The notes: a model not told the origin generated them from the letters alone. Numbered from the stretch's first letter, positions 10,400-22,137 are shown. The stretch: DNA of 64,000 bases from Heterobilharzia americana (GCA_944470555.2 OX104127.1:53372934-53436933), one strand, 5' to 3'. Made by a program: numbers and translations.

Positions 10400-10640
10400 C
10401 CTGTGCAGATGCCTCAATAGTACAAGCAGTTATACTAAAACTATATCTGTCGCACAAGAAGTGGCTATCGTGGCTCTGTGGTGTAGTGGATAACCGTTTG
10501 GAGTTTGAAACGATCGCTCCCAAGTCCGAATCCCAGTGGGAACAATATCACTCAGTAGGGAGCAGGTATGTCCAGCTGACGAGTCCCAAATAGGACGAAA
10601 TGCGCATCCTGGACTTCACTGCTAACCGCTATCCATCAAT
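10400..10640 (+). repeat. S-alpha-like hammerhead SINE (family A), full copy
   Basis: Plus-strand partner: pol III-type head (TGGCTCTGTGGTGTAGTGGA, then GTCCGAATCCC), the block GTGGGAACAATATCACTCAG, then the ribozyme and the family end ACTTCACTGCTAACC. It is highly similar to the inverted arm. Confidence 0.85.
10570..10614 (+). ncRNA. Hammerhead ribozyme, complete core (S-alpha type)
   Basis: Core CTGACGA at 10576-10582; stem II 10583-10586 with 10593-10596; GAAA at 10597-10600; stem III of two A-U/U-A pairs closing loop GCGC; cleavage after AUC at 10608. Stem I pairs 10570-10575 with 10609-10614 in six Watson-Crick pairs. The best candidate for an active ribozyme in the window. Confidence 0.9.
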
Positions 10641-10959
10641 ACTATTATTAGAGCACAGATAAAATCGAGGGATCGGCACAGAAACCCATATGCCAATAAA
10701 GACCGATCAATTCATGGATTAATTGACTCCAACTTGTGCTGAGATATGTACAACTTATTCTTTCCCTCTCACACACCTCTTTATTTCATAATACTTGAAC
10801 ACCTATTCATCTTATCAATTCCCTCTCAGATATCTTCTTTAAAATAAAAAAACTAACTGTTATTTATCAAGGGAATCAGAAAAAAGGTGAGTGAGTGAAG
10901 GAAAGAATTTCAAGTGGAAAAATAATAAACAAGCAATCGCAAGTAGTAATTCTCCTGCC
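10641..10959. other. Unassigned sequence
   Basis: Starts with a short repeat of the A-element spacer (CCATATGCCAATAAAGACCG around 10690); nothing else recognised. Confidence 0.4.
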
Positions 10960-11125
10960 TGATTGGCCTAATGAATAACCCTTCGCCATTTAAAGCTATG
11001 TGGACGAGTTATGAATCTCAGTGGGAACAACATCACTCGCAGAGTTGGAAGTATATACAGCTGATGAGTGTTTCATAAGTAGAACGAAACATGCACTCTG
11101 GATTCCACTGCTAACTACCAAGATG
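10960..11125 (+). repeat. S-alpha-like hammerhead SINE (family A)
   Basis: Head reduced. The hammerhead lies around 11053-11105: CTGATGAG and GAAA are intact, but stem III is mismatched (C opposite C next to the cleavage site) and stem II is rearranged. Confidence 0.7.
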
Positions 11126-11466
11126 GATACAGAAAGAGATGTGATTGATGAACATGGGAAGTTAAACAGTGAAATTCGGTCAATTTATTGGTCTACTTAA
11201 CAATTCTATTCAGTTTTTCTTTCTTTCTTTAACTGCCGTTCATTAAGTGAATAACAGTTCACTGTTTAAGTAAATACATCCCACTGCTTTCATGTTTGCT
11301 ACATATTTTCCATCACAGTACGCATAAAAAATAATTATATGGTACGAATATTCGTGTAACTGATTTTCTATGGATGTCATCTATGCATTTTTACAAGGTA
11401 CGGGAATATTTTGTCGTTATCTCTAGACATTTAAGTGATGGCTAGGTTAAAGTATCTCTCAAACCC
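11126..11466. other. Unassigned sequence
   Basis: No gene or recognised repeat seen. Confidence 0.4.
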
Positions 11467-11524
<58 letters not shown>

Positions 11525-13140
11525 TGTCCCTTGGGTTCCTAGTGGAACATAAGGTTTCACTAGCATGTCTCCATTGCACTCTCTTCTCTGCAGTCTTTTC
11601 AACCTTGCTCCACGACAGCTCACAAGCTTTCATTTCTTCCTCACACGATCTCCTCAACGTCACCCTCGGATGCCCAACTAGTCGTTCCCTCTTTTGATTC
11701 CACTCTAGGGCCCTGGTCTGGTGCGTGGTGTCCCCGAATGGTCTTCTCAGCACATGCCCGATCCATTTCCACTTTCTTCTACATATTTATTGGGCGACAG
11801 GTTCTTGGTTGGTTCGTTACCAGCCAGCCAGAGTTCCTTGTTGCTTGTTCTTATTATTGTGGCCATTTGATCTGATCTTCAGTATGAAGTGAGCGTAAAT
11901 GGCAGCCGTTGATGTATGTCTGCAGTTTGTTGGGAATACTTTTCGTAACGCGCCAAGTCTCACAACCATATAGAAGCACTGACTCGACTTACATTAGTGT
12001 TGGAAATCGGGATATTGTTCACGCTTTATGCTGAGTGGAGTGGAGTGCAGTAGATCTCCACACTGATTTCAGGTTAATGAATGCCTGTCTTGCTGTCTTT
12101 CCGACCTTGGCTTTGATGTCCTCGTCTGTGACGCCTGTAGTTGAGATGATACTGCCTAGGTATGTGTAGGTGAAAGAGACTACTTCCTTTAAATTTCTCC
12201 TGTTGATGGTGCTTGTTGTTATTGTTGTTGCTGTTGTTGGTTGGGTATCTTCACCGCCTCTGTCTTCTCTACATTCACCTGAAGTTCCGTCTTCGCTGCC
12301 CTGCCTTGCCTCTTCTGTCAACTTGTTGGTTTTTGCCTGTATATTTTCGAGTTTGTGAGACATTAAACATAAATCATCATCTCTAGCGAAGTCTAAATCT
12401 TCTAGGGTCTTTCCATCGGTCAAGCAGCGTATACGCACCCCTCTTCTTACTCCTCACAGTTTGCTGCATGATGCAGTCCAGTTGAGTCGACCACAATCAG
12501 GAAGATGATCAGTGATAGTAGGTGGCAGCCTTGTCTTACTCTTGTCTTCATTTCAAAGGTGTCACTGAGCTTTCCACTGGGAATCACTTCGCATGTAGCC
12601 TGATTATATAGAATATAGCTGCTGTTGAATGAGGTTGATAAAGATTTGTGGCACTAAAAGCGTAGTGTTGAGGCAGCAGCTGCCTGCCAGATTACTTGTC
12701 GATCGATGCTGTCGAATGCCTTTTGAATGTCGATGAAGTTGAGGTAGAGAGTTGACTGTGATTCTGCGCTCTGTCCTATTATGATGCATAGCGTAGCGTA
12801 GGAATTTGATCCACATATGATTTGTTTTTCCTGAAGCCAGCCAGCCAGCCAGCCAGGTTGTTCGGTTGTAATTTTGAATGGAGAAGAATGTTTAGTCTCT
12901 GCAAGATGATGGTGCTTAATATTTTGGTTGGAGTGGACAAGAGGATTATTCCGCGTAAGTTCTTGTTCTTGCAAAAACTTACTTCTTCCTTGTTTGGGAG
13001 TTTGTCAAGGTAACGTTTATTCTCATCAGCAGGTACCTTTCTTTCCTTCCAAACTTTCTGTAATAGTGATGTAAGCATGTCCGCTTTTGTCTCTATGTCT
13101 GTTTTAGTTCTTCTGGCGGAATTCCATCTGGTCTTGCTGC
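11467..13140 (-). mobile_element. RTE-type retrotransposon, copy B, 5'-truncated
   Basis: The 3' end is on the left: an (ATT)n run at 11467-11523, which is the AAT-repeat tail read on the other strand, then the C-terminal tail (HPRVTLRRSCEEEM, ending CSTRNPRDK). Next come YLGSIISTTG and LEDLDFARDDDL, then the RT fingers and palm (LYLNFIDIQKAFDSID; LRGIILLSTPTKIL; KVWKERKVPADENK) up to about 13078. The endonuclease is missing. There are frameshifts between blocks. The left flank is a (TA)n run at 13148-13218. Confidence 0.9.
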
Positions 13141-13146
13141 TTCCCC

Positions 13147-13147
<1 letters not shown>

Positions 13148-13218
<71 letters not shown>
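13148..13218. repeat. (TA)n microsatellite
   Basis: About 35 TA units directly at the truncated 5' end of RTE copy B. Confidence 0.98.
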
Positions 13219-13222
<4 letters not shown>

Positions 13223-13609
13223 AATATAAGAATTGGCGTAGGTGTTAATTTATGTAGTGGTGGTATAAAGATGTAAGATTGATGCTTAATGATCTCGCGT
13301 AGGGCATAAAATAAAAATGTTTTTTAGGCGGAACTTAACTTGTACAATTTTTATTGTTTGACAATGCGATTTTCTTGATATCGTGATAAATCTCACCTCT
13401 CTACGTGAATGATATTTAGCAAATATAATTCCATCATTTAATGTATGCAAAGAATTATACAGTTAACTAAAGCATCTTGTTGTTAGAAGTCAACACTCAG
13501 TGAATTAAGCGACTCAATTCTTTGGGAGAATAAATGATAAACCGGTGTCCTTTGATGTACCTACACTTTGTATGTCAGTTGACTGTCAGTCTCGCGAAAA
13601 AAGCAATGA
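13219..13609. other. Unassigned sequence
   Basis: Lies between the microsatellite and the Penelope-like RT. It may include 5' parts of that element, but no motif is readable. Confidence 0.4.
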
Positions 13610-14690
13610 GTATCCCTCCGAGTAATGACCTATATTTCTAAAAAACATACGAAAATTACTGCCACATACTTGGTAGAACTGATCAACTCATATCTTATGA
13701 CTAACTTTCAGTTCAACGGAAAAATCTACAAACTAATTAAAGGGACTGTCATGGACTCATCAATATGCGAACTGATCGCTAAACTAGTGATAGAGAGATT
13801 TAGAATCAATAGTCATTTCAACAGTCAAACCGAAATAGCTGGATTGGTTCCATCAACGACACTTTTGTAACTATCAAAACAAGGGAGTTGGAAAACTCAT
13901 TGAATTTCATTAGTCGAACTCGGGAACGTATTCAATTCATAAAAGAAGAGGAAAAAAGTGGAAATCACAGACTCTCAATGTACAGGAAGGTGACACACAC
14001 ACAGATCAAGTTTCAAATTATAACAGTAACAGCTTAATATGTGTGTGTATAAGCACTATTCACATGTGTCAAGGCTGATTGTAGTACTCAACAACTTGAG
14101 ATGTTAAAAGTAAACCACATTTATAAGGTGTTCATAGTCAGTGACTATCGAATTGAATTCATCAAGAAATGCCTATCAACAGAAGAAAAATCAAGACAAT
14201 TACCTCAACCTACAAAACAAATCACTTTATCACACATCAAGTATGTCTCAGAAAAAGCAGAATTACTTCATCCATTCAATATCAGTGTGATACACGAATC
14301 AATTGAGTCCCTGAGGAATATATATGCAAGCTAAGATATCCATTACCTGAAGACAAGATGAATACAATTTATAAAACTAATTGCAAGGACTGTCCACATC
14401 ATTGTGTTGGCCAATCCGGTCGTCGAATAGGCGAACGAATTTTTAAATACCAACTTGCAGTTAAACGATATGATAAATTCTCATTGATACTGCTACATTT
14501 AGATGAAAATAACTTCGAATGGGAAGAAGTAAGAATACTACAAGAAGCAGGCTTAAAAACTACAAGAAACTTCCTGGAAGTGTGGTATTCCAATCGAACG
14601 GTAGTCAGTAAACACGTGGACATTAACCCAACATGCAGACTAGTAGGTAGGGATCAGCTAACTTGAAATCTGTCTAGTTGAATCAATATT
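13610..14690 (+). mobile_element. Penelope-like element: RT and GIY-YIG fragments
   Basis: 13625-13870 reads as a Penelope RT piece: a FQFNGKIYKLIKGTVMDSSI block matching the family's FNGxxYxQxxGTPMGSPIS, followed by LIAKLVIERF. 14101-14334 reads as the linker (VSEKAELLHPFNISV). 14358-14666 is the GIY-YIG endonuclease: IYKTNCKDCPHHCVGQSGRR, FLEVWYSNR and the C-terminal half (102 codons open). Pieces are in different frames and the RT catalytic DD box is not found, so it is dead. Schistosome Penelope-like elements of this kind are known (Cercyon). Confidence 0.8.
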
Positions 14691-15041
14691 CAGTCAATCA
14701 ATCAACAGTCTAGGACAACAACAGTCACTAAAGACAACTTTTCATAAAAAACGGGTAGGTCACTCATACCCACAAGTCAATAGCTCGCAACTTCGACAAA
14801 TATCCGTTATCGGCATTTGTGCAACTTAAAAATGCTTCAGTTTTACGCGAAGTAAATGCAGATGAGGTCGCTTAGCCTGATGATGAGACGTTTGTTGGTT
14901 TTGACTTTCAGAATGTTCTGCGACTGTATCGTAAAGTCTGGTTATCACTGCAGTGGTTTGCTAGGGTTAATTGTCTCACCTGAACGTTTATTTTTTTATA
15001 TGAAAAAGATTAAATATCATTCTTTATTAGTAGCGATAAAT

Positions 15042-15120
15042 AGTGGCTAGCAGTGAAATCCAGAAAGCGCGTTTCAGTTGCATATACTTGCCTCCCAGTG
15101 AGTGATGTTGTTCTCACTAA
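15042..15120 (-). repeat. S-alpha-like SINE (family A), ribozyme deleted
   Basis: The family end (GGCTAGCAGTGAAATCCAG) is kept. The core and stem II are lost in a deletion that fuses CAACTG to the GAAAC box. Confidence 0.65.
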
Positions 15121-15124
15121 GAAT

Positions 15125-16245
15125 TAACGACAACTAGTGGTATCCGCCTGGGATGCTCAATGTCACCGTTCTTATTTAAGTTCGTTATGAACTTACTAAT
15201 GGGTATAACTTTGGGTACGTCTGGCTTCACAGGGGTTAATCTAGTCCTTGGAGGCTATCTGGTTACTTTAGAGAATGCAGACGATATTGTCTTCCCGAAA
15301 TGCTAAGCAGAAATCTGAGTATGTTTGCCGTGTGTTTTGCTGACACCTACCAAAGGTAAGATGATGCCCTACGGCTGGTCTACTACTACTCCCAGTTTAA
15401 TGATAGGGCATGAAGTGGTGAAATGTTTTGACCACTTCACTTTACTTACTTGGGGAGTTGCATCAGCCCGAATGGACTGGTTGCTGGCGAAATCTCAGCT
15501 CGGATCGAGAAGGCCCATATAGCATTTGTCAACTTGCGTCATCTATGACGCCGACGGGGGATATATCCGACTATCTGTCAAAAGACGAGTATACTGTACT
15601 GCAGTTCGTTCCTTCCTGTTGTATGACTATGAGATATAGCCATTAAAAGTAGAAGATATGAAGCGGTTGCAGGGTTTTATCCATTGGCGTCTTCGTAGGA
15701 TTGCTTGTGTTTGGTAGAATGACCGTATGAGCAATGTAGATGTTAGGCAAAGGATACTAGGCAAGACAGTGAAGTCGATTGATGAGGTTTTGAACCGTAG
15801 TCAACTTAGATGGCTTGGACATGTGTAACGCATGCTGAGTCATCACTTGCTTCGACGTGCACCGCTGATAGGGAGTGTTGAGTAGGTTGGAAGAGGGTTC
15901 AGGTTGGTAAGACGAAGACGTGGTACCAATGCATGAAGTCTTTGACTGTTAATCTGAGTCGTGTAGAGCGATGGTTCCTTGAGACGGCAGGAACCAGTGG
16001 TTGCAGACTCTCGGTGACATGCCTGGAAATCGGTCACAATGGTACAGGTGTATTCACTCTTTGATATCTTGGAAAGCTTGAGTATTTCAGTAATCGTAGT
16101 CTTTAAATTGTGTATTCTGTCACACAACGTTGTCCACTTTAATATCAGTCTTCCCTACCCACTTATTCCTTGTATACTGCTGTGAAGTACGTTGACTTGA
16201 GGGGACGTACCTGTATGCGACTTTCCACGTTGATTTTATCGGTCT
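15125..16245 (+). mobile_element. Non-LTR retrotransposon (family 2) with RT catalytic region
   Basis: The longest family 2 copy. It begins in the RT palm: SGIRLGCSMSPFLFKFVMNL (usual form SGxRQGCPLSPFLF), then GGYLVTLENADDIVF, the catalytic DD box with N for Y/F. It continues through the RT tail into the 3' untranslated region at about 16050-16245. Several stops and shifts. The clade is not assigned from what is visible. Confidence 0.8.
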
Positions 16246-16249
16246 GTCT

Positions 16250-17060
16250 GCCAATTGCCGGTGAGATCTCTGCATGGATACAAAAGGCTCGATCGGCTTT
16301 CGCCAACTTACGCTACCTGTGACGCCACCGTGATATCCGATTGTCTACTATGGGTCACGAATACTGCACAGCAGTCAGGTCTTTTCCACTGTATGGCTTT
16401 GAAACATGGCCATTCAAGGTGGAAGATATGAGAAGGCTTTAGGTGTGTGACCACCGTTGCCTTCATAGTATACGCCGAATTCCATGGTGTCACCACGTGA
16501 GTAACGCAGGAGTCAGGAGTAGAGTTTTAGGAAGAAGAGGTAAGTCAGTTGACGAGGTTGTGAATCTTCATCAACTGAGATGGTTGGGACACGTGTTACG
16601 TATGCCCAGTCACCGATTGCCTCATCACACAATGTTGGCTGAAGTAGGTCCAGGCTGAAAAAGGGCCGGAGGTGACCAGACCAAAACAGGACACCAATGC
16701 ATGAAGTCTCTGACCGTTAGTTTCAGCCATTTGGGACGATGCAGACTAGGTGGTTGGGGTCGGTGGGACAAAAGAAACCAGGTGATATGGCTGAGAACCG
16801 ATGTCAGTGGTGCAGATGTATATATACATTATCCTCATCTTATTGACACTATACCGAATCTCACCACTTTCTCATTCTTCCTTTCTCTCTTTTCGTACTT
16901 TATATTTCTTTTGATTGAATTTTCTTATCTTCATCTTTCATCTCACTACCGTTCTACTTGATGTAGTGATATGAGGTGTGTCAAGTGGGACCGTTATGTA
17001 GTAATGCCTGATCCTAGGTTGATCTACATAGATGGTCTATCTGTCACTGGGACTCAAGCA
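16250..17060 (+). mobile_element. Non-LTR retrotransposon 3' part (family 2), well preserved
   Basis: Starts at the segment for WIQKARSAFANLRYL and runs through CDHRCLHSIRR, RSRVLGRRGKSVDEVVNL, LRWLGHVLRMPSHRLPHHTM, then GGDQTKTGHQCMKSLTVSF. The 3' untranslated part ends near 17060. It ends about 110 bases before exon 2. It is very similar to the inverted copies at 41040-41490 and 61990-62630, which suggests a young subfamily. Confidence 0.85.
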
Positions 17061-17169
17061 TTAGCATATCATTCTTCTTACTGATTAATTCAGTATAACA
17101 GAAAATATTTTTTTATTCATTCAGTGTCTAGGCATCTTGTTTACCGTTATTTTTAAATAATTCTTTCAG

Positions 17170-17252
17170 TCTGTCTTTGAATTACTCAAAACTGTTGGAT
17201 ACACCTCTTTCATTGAACCATCACGTATGGAAGCTTCATTATATGAATGTTG
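17170..17252 (+). CDS. Host gene, coding exon 2
   Basis: A short exon follows the acceptor TTCTTTCAG and precedes the donor GTTAGT at 17253. It enters in phase 0, matching exon 1, and leaves after two bases of a codon. It encodes SVFELLKTVGYTSFIEPSRM and eight more residues ending in a split Cys codon. It is too short to stand out by length. The support is the two splice sites, the open frame, and the exact phase match on both sides. Confidence 0.75.
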
Positions 17253-18264
17253 GTTAGTTTTAATGGTTCCATATTATTTAAATTATAAATATATTATTTA
17301 TAGAAAAAAAAAAACATTTTGTTATAGACTTGAAAGTGTTCCAGTCTTTATCTACTAGCCTCCTCTCACCCTGTGCCATAAATAGTTATAAATCATGACG
17401 TTTTTTCCAAATGTGAAAATTAGTTTTATATCTATGTGAAAAAAAAACACAATGTTAATTTGCATGTATTATAGTCAAAAGGTAATCTGAGGTTCATTCA
17501 ACCTTTAGAAATGAATTTTTAATAAATAGTATTGTATATCTGTGTGTATGTTTTCCGTATCCATCCTGCGGTACATTATTTTAACGTTAGATGATGGAAT
17601 TCGTGTAGCAAGAAGCCCTGGGTTACCTAATGCCAATCATTACTAAGGCATATCTGTATTCACAAGGGAATTGGGTTGTGTTGTTTTTTTTTCTTGGTGA
17701 AGCAGGTTCAAATCACCGAAGAAACACTGATTTCCTCGTCGTTACAAATATACTTTCCTGATGAGTTTCAAAAAGCGAGAAGCCTGGATCAAGTACAAAT
17801 TTTTGCCCACTAAAATTGTTCTTGGATTCTTCTCCTTTATTGTATGACTAAGATTAATTGAGCCAAGAAATGTCATTTTTACAGTAGGTAGTTATTATGA
17901 AATGACATCAGTTGGAGAATCATTGAAAACCTTGGAGGACTGGTGGACAGCGCAAATTTCATCCAATGCAATAATTGGTTAGTTGTCTTTATCTGCTATT
18001 TGACATCCCACATAGGTCATGACTTCTCATTACAACTTCAGGAAATCTCATCTCGAAGCATGCCATTTTGCTATGTGTATATAAAACGGTTATCTTCCAG
18101 TCTTTAATTTAATTCAGGTATGCATTGTTTACATAGAATAGTAGTACTGTTCAACAAGTTGGTCATCTCAGAAGACAAAAACGCAAAACGAGAATGTGTG
18201 GAAGAAATTAAGTAAAAAATGTAGTGACATGCAGAGAAAAACGTTTGGTCAAGAGTAATGTGTT
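17253..18264. other. Intron 2, mostly unassigned
   Basis: Holds a degraded family B SINE remnant around 17900-17990, minus strand, without a ribozyme core. Otherwise nothing recognised. Confidence 0.5.
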
Positions 18265-18450
18265 GAACTGCAGTTTATTGGCTTAGAAAGTTGACACAAC
18301 CAGTAGGTTGCGGGTTCGAATACCGCCCCACCCGCTGTGGTCTTGGCAGTTAGGTAGTATCATGAGCCTTCTCACGATATAGGTGTAGTTTATTGCCTAC
18401 TTCAGGAATGTGCATAAGGCTGTTGAGTGAATTCCTATTTCGATAATATG
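18265..18450 (+). repeat. tRNA-derived SINE, family C
   Basis: Has the B box GGGTTCGAATACC, a CCGCCCCACCC block, GTAGTATCATGAGCCTTCT and the ATAAGGCTGTTGAGTG end. Confidence 0.7.
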
Positions 18451-18854
18451 AAGACTATAGGTGATACATTTAGTCTCCAGAGGATCATTCAAATATGGTA
18501 GAAAGCGTACAGATAAATTCTTCAGCATTTTCTCCTATCTGCTTGTAGGGTCTGACCTCATCAGATCAAGAGCAGCTTCGATTAGTCTATGTGTGTGGCA
18601 GTCTGTCTGAACATGTGGTCAAATTTACGTACACTTTCAACTTCTCATGTTCTGTATAAGCTAACTAGTTACGCAGCTTCTTTCACCCGCCGTTAAATGG
18701 AAGAATAAAACGGCACTCATTGTTACTATTCTAATTATAATCTTATTCATTCATATATGCATATTAATTCCAGATTCACAGAGTGGAGTAATTTATGCTT
18801 ATTTAATTAAAGTTCTTATCACAGCTTGATATCAGTCATAAACACATTGAGAAT
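18451..18854. other. Unassigned sequence
   Basis: No gene or recognised repeat seen. Confidence 0.4.
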
Positions 18855-19135
18855 CTTGAAACAGACAGACAGAATCAACGTGGAACATCATACAGAAGTG
18901 CATCGGTTCAATCTGTCACACTTCACAGTAGCATATAAGAATAAGTGCAGAGAAGAAGACTGACATTAAAGTAGACAAAGTTGTATGAGAGAATAAACAA
19001 TTTGAAGATTAGAGTCATTGCGAATATTCAAGTTTTAGAACAAATCAAGCAGTAAATACACCTGCGCCACTGTCACCGATTTTCAACCATGTCACTAAGA
19101 GTCTTTACCCACTGATTCCTACTGTAGGAAACAAG
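18855..19135 (-). mobile_element. Family 2 retrotransposon 3' untranslated fragment
   Basis: Inverted copy of the family 2 end: AATCAACGTGGAACATCAT, GACATTAAAGTAGACAAAG and TCTGTTCGATTT-type blocks read on the other strand. Confidence 0.65.
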
Positions 19136-19324
19136 AAGACGGAGACAAAGGAAGGAACGTTTATTATTGACATTTTATACAGTAGTCGTCAAATAAGGTA
19201 CACCTTACACTAAGACAATCATTTGCATAATGTGCTTCGTTTCCTCTTCTGCTTCTATCTTGATTTCTTCTTAATACGCCCGAATTGTCTCTTGCGTTTC
19301 TCTGGAAAGAATCTTTACCCATGG

Positions 19325-19590
19325 ATGGTAATTGCCTATGATTTCTACCATCCTCTCAACATATACTACTTGTATCCATTCTGATCAGCAACGCCTACTA
19401 TCATCTCGGGGACCCAAGCCAGCCAGTCTACATCTTCCCATACGGCTCAGACTAACAGTCAAAGGCCTGGTGCCACGTCTTAGTCTGGTCACCCTGAACC
19501 CTCTTCCAACCAAATCCGGATTCACTTAGCATTGCACTTCGAGATAGGTGGTGGCTTGGCATGCGCACCATATACCTAAGCCATCTGGCC
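19325..19590 (-). mobile_element. Family 2 retrotransposon C-terminal fragment
   Basis: Minus strand reads ARWLRYMVRMPSHHLSRSAM then GFGWKRVQGDQTKTWHQ. It is placed head to head with the plus-strand copy that starts at 19591. Confidence 0.7.
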
Positions 19591-20215
19591 ATCTGTGAAA
19601 TCGACTGGGGATATATCCGACTATCTATCAAAGGACGAGAATACTGTACTGCGGTTTGTTCTGCGTTGTTATGCGGTTGCAAGACGCCGTTAAAAGTAAA
19701 TTTAAAGTGGTTACAGTGTTTTGCTCATAGATGCATTTTCATAGGATTGCTCACGTTTAGTGGGGTTATCATGTGAGCAGTGTATATGTTAGGCATCAGG
19801 TACTAGGCAGGACAGGCTAGCCAATCGATACTGTTCTGGACCTTCATCGACTGAAATGGCTTGGACATATGTTGCGCATGCTTAGCCACCGCCTACCACG
19901 ACGTGCCATGTTAGCAGAGGTTGGATTAGGTTGGAAGTAGGCTTAGGGTGGCCAGATGAAGACGTGGCATCAATGCATGAAATCCCTGACTATTGGCCTG
20001 AGTCGTGTAGGACGGTGTAGAATACTTGGTTGAGGTCCTCAAGACGATTGGTATCAGTGGTTACAGATTCTTGGTTAGATGGCTGAAAATCAGTCACAAT
20101 GGTGCAGATATATTCATTGCTTGTATACTAATGTTAAGTGTGTTGACTTGCAGAGATGCACTTGTGTGCGAGGCTCTACGTTAATTTTATCTGTCCAACG
20201 AATAACAGATCTCAT
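19591..20215 (+). mobile_element. Family 2 retrotransposon 3' part
   Basis: Begins IRLSIKGREYCTAV, the segment just before the LLYGCETW block (here LLCGCKT), and continues through LKWLGHMLRMLSHRL (decayed) to the 3' untranslated region. Confidence 0.7.
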
Positions 20216-20335
20216 CATTATCGTTCAATGCTGTGTTGTATCATCAACTTAATTATGACGTATGAGTGGATACTTGGGAAACTGAATGAATTTTCTATTT
20301 TATGCAGCGCTTCGATCAATTAAGCAAGGTAATAC

Positions 20336-20468
20336 ACCTACTGAAGTTAGTGCTGATGATGTCATCTAGCAAGACGATGAAAGCTTCACGATTAAACAAC
20401 CCAGCTCAAAGAATACAATAAAGCCAAGATCATCCACCTGAGCTACAAATATTCTCTATTATTTCAAA
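20336..20468. repeat. Foldback element, half copy
   Basis: Right half of the palindromic element seen complete at 25033-25272: AAGACGATGAAAGCTTCACG, ATTAAACAACCCAGCTC, ending with the CTGAGCTACAAATATTCTC end block. Confidence 0.75.
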
Positions 20469-20923
20469 ATCATACGAGCGTGACACGCTTCATGTTGTTC
20501 GAAGATGGGAAGACTTCTCCAAAAGAATAATTATTCTTTCTCCATGAGTACCTAAGTCAGCATGTTCTGCCGAAGAGTGTCAGATATAGACCACCGATTA
20601 ACTGTCCAATGGGATTGAAAAAAAGCCAAACAAAGTGTAGGGCAAGCGGTACAATTAATGATCACAGATGCACATCATCGGATCCAGAAATACCAATCAG
20701 TGATTAACAATCAAAAGGTAATACACACCTCTGACGGTCCTCAAATTGAAAAGAGGAGAGAAAAAAGAAGTACCAATGTCAACATTTTGTTACTTCTTGT
20801 CAGTCTGTTGTTTCGCAGTAAAAATCAACTAGTTCTTTATGTGAAGATAATATTACATTGTAACAAATCAATCTTTGTTTGGCTTATCGAATGTTGCAAA
20901 TAATTTTCTTCTAACTTTTGTAG
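20469..20923. other. Intron 2, 3' end, unassigned
   Basis: An open frame at 20658-20903 has no support and ends before the acceptor. Nothing else recognised. Confidence 0.45.
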
Positions 20924-21394
20924 TTACTCACAGAATGAATCATATCCATTTGGTTGTAAGAAAAATGATCATGACAAACAAATCAGTGATACAGAAGTAC
21001 AAACTAATCATTCCAGCTATAATTCGAATATTGCTGTATCAACGACAAGAACATCTAATGTATTCACTACAGAAGATCGTGAATTATTAGCTAAACTTTG
21101 GCGTTATCTAGATCCTACTAGTAATGTGTTTGGCAATATTTCGCCACCTCCAAAACCTCCACTTCCAAACTCCTGTCCGCTTAATCTTTCATTCTCAGAT
21201 CGTCGTACAGAAATAACTAATAGTTCTACAAATCATTCCTCTACTCCCCTGAGTTTAAATCCATTTGATGATCCTGATTTAGTTGCCTATCTTTGTACAA
21301 TTGCTTCTACTGCACAACAAAAATATCCTACTGAATTAAGTCCTAGAAAATGTGATTCAACTTCAAAAGGAGAATCTTTACTACTAACCTCTGG
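20924..21394 (+). CDS. Host gene, coding exon 3 (proline-rich, NPF motif)
   Basis: The acceptor CTAACTTTTGTAG is followed by a base that completes the split Cys codon of exon 2. The frame stays open to a GTAAGT donor at 21395, reached after two bases of a Gly codon. The protein is hydrophilic and Ser/Asn/Thr-rich. Midway it has the stretch ELLAKLWRYLDPTSNVFG, then PPPKPPLP, a possible SH3 ligand, then NPFDDPDLVAYL. NPF is the core ligand of EH domains in known endocytic proteins. Whether it works that way here is inference. An overlapping frame that opens at 20875 has no splice support. Confidence 0.85.
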
Positions 21395-21587
21395 GTAAGT
21401 CTTCATCTTTCCTTGTGTTTTCAGAAAAACTCGATCGACAAACATTTTGTCGCTGTTCGCTAGTTCGAATCCTGCCGTGGCGTAGGTTTTTGTTTCACCT
21501 TCAATTATTTACTCTTCAGCAGATATTTTTCTCACTTTTAATACTTTTATTTAGCTTACCATTTTCTTTCTGTTTTTCATGGAATAG

Positions 21588-21888
21588 GCTGGATTTGAAT
21601 GCAACTGAACACTTGAGTTTTCCACTGGTTGATGAGTCAGATCCGAGTGATACGGAATCAACTATACACCATCCTAACAATTCAACTGAATTTAAGAATT
21701 TTCATCGAAAGCAATTACCTGATACAATAACACGCGATTCTTTACATCCCACTATTACAAATTTCAAGTTACATAATGGATATCGCGATGAAAAAATTCA
21801 TCAGAATGATAAAAGTTCATTTAATTCTACACATTTCAATCCATCTAACTGTAATGGGAAATTTTTTGATCAGAATACTGCTAATCGA
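21588..21888 (+). CDS. Host gene, coding exon 4
   Basis: The acceptor GGAATAG is followed by G, which completes the Gly codon split at the end of exon 3. The frame is open for 100 codons to the donor GTAAGC at 21889 (phase 0). The protein is polar and of low order: many Asn, Ser, His and Thr, with acidic runs such as DESDPSDTES. The intron before it is only 193 bases; the open frame that starts in that intron at 21415 is not coding there, as shown by its T/F-rich composition. No domain recognised; probably a disordered linker. Confidence 0.85.
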
Positions 21889-22137
21889 GTAAGCTTGTTT
21901 ATTTTAACGATATTTGTGTATCACAAAACTTATTAGAATGTATATATTTTAGTACGATTGTTAACCGACTTAACCTTCATCTTTTTTTTACACAATGGTT
22001 ATAAGCTATTTGTCTTTTCCACGAGGATAAGCTTAACTGTATAATATGTTCTAATGGCTAATGTTAGCCTATGTTTCAAAATAATACTACTCAACTCCCC
22101 TCTACTGTATGGTAGAGTGATATGGACACTTTTCTTA

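Noticed and set aside
17757..17805. Hammerhead-like CTGATGAG with GAGAAG and GGATC
   Set aside because: Order of parts resembles a family D ribozyme, but stem II does not close and GAAA is not clean; too decayed to call.
21415..21587. Coding extension of exon 4 upstream of 21588
   Set aside because: It lies in a 193-base intron with a strong donor and acceptor, and its translation is Phe/Leu-rich pyrimidine tract.
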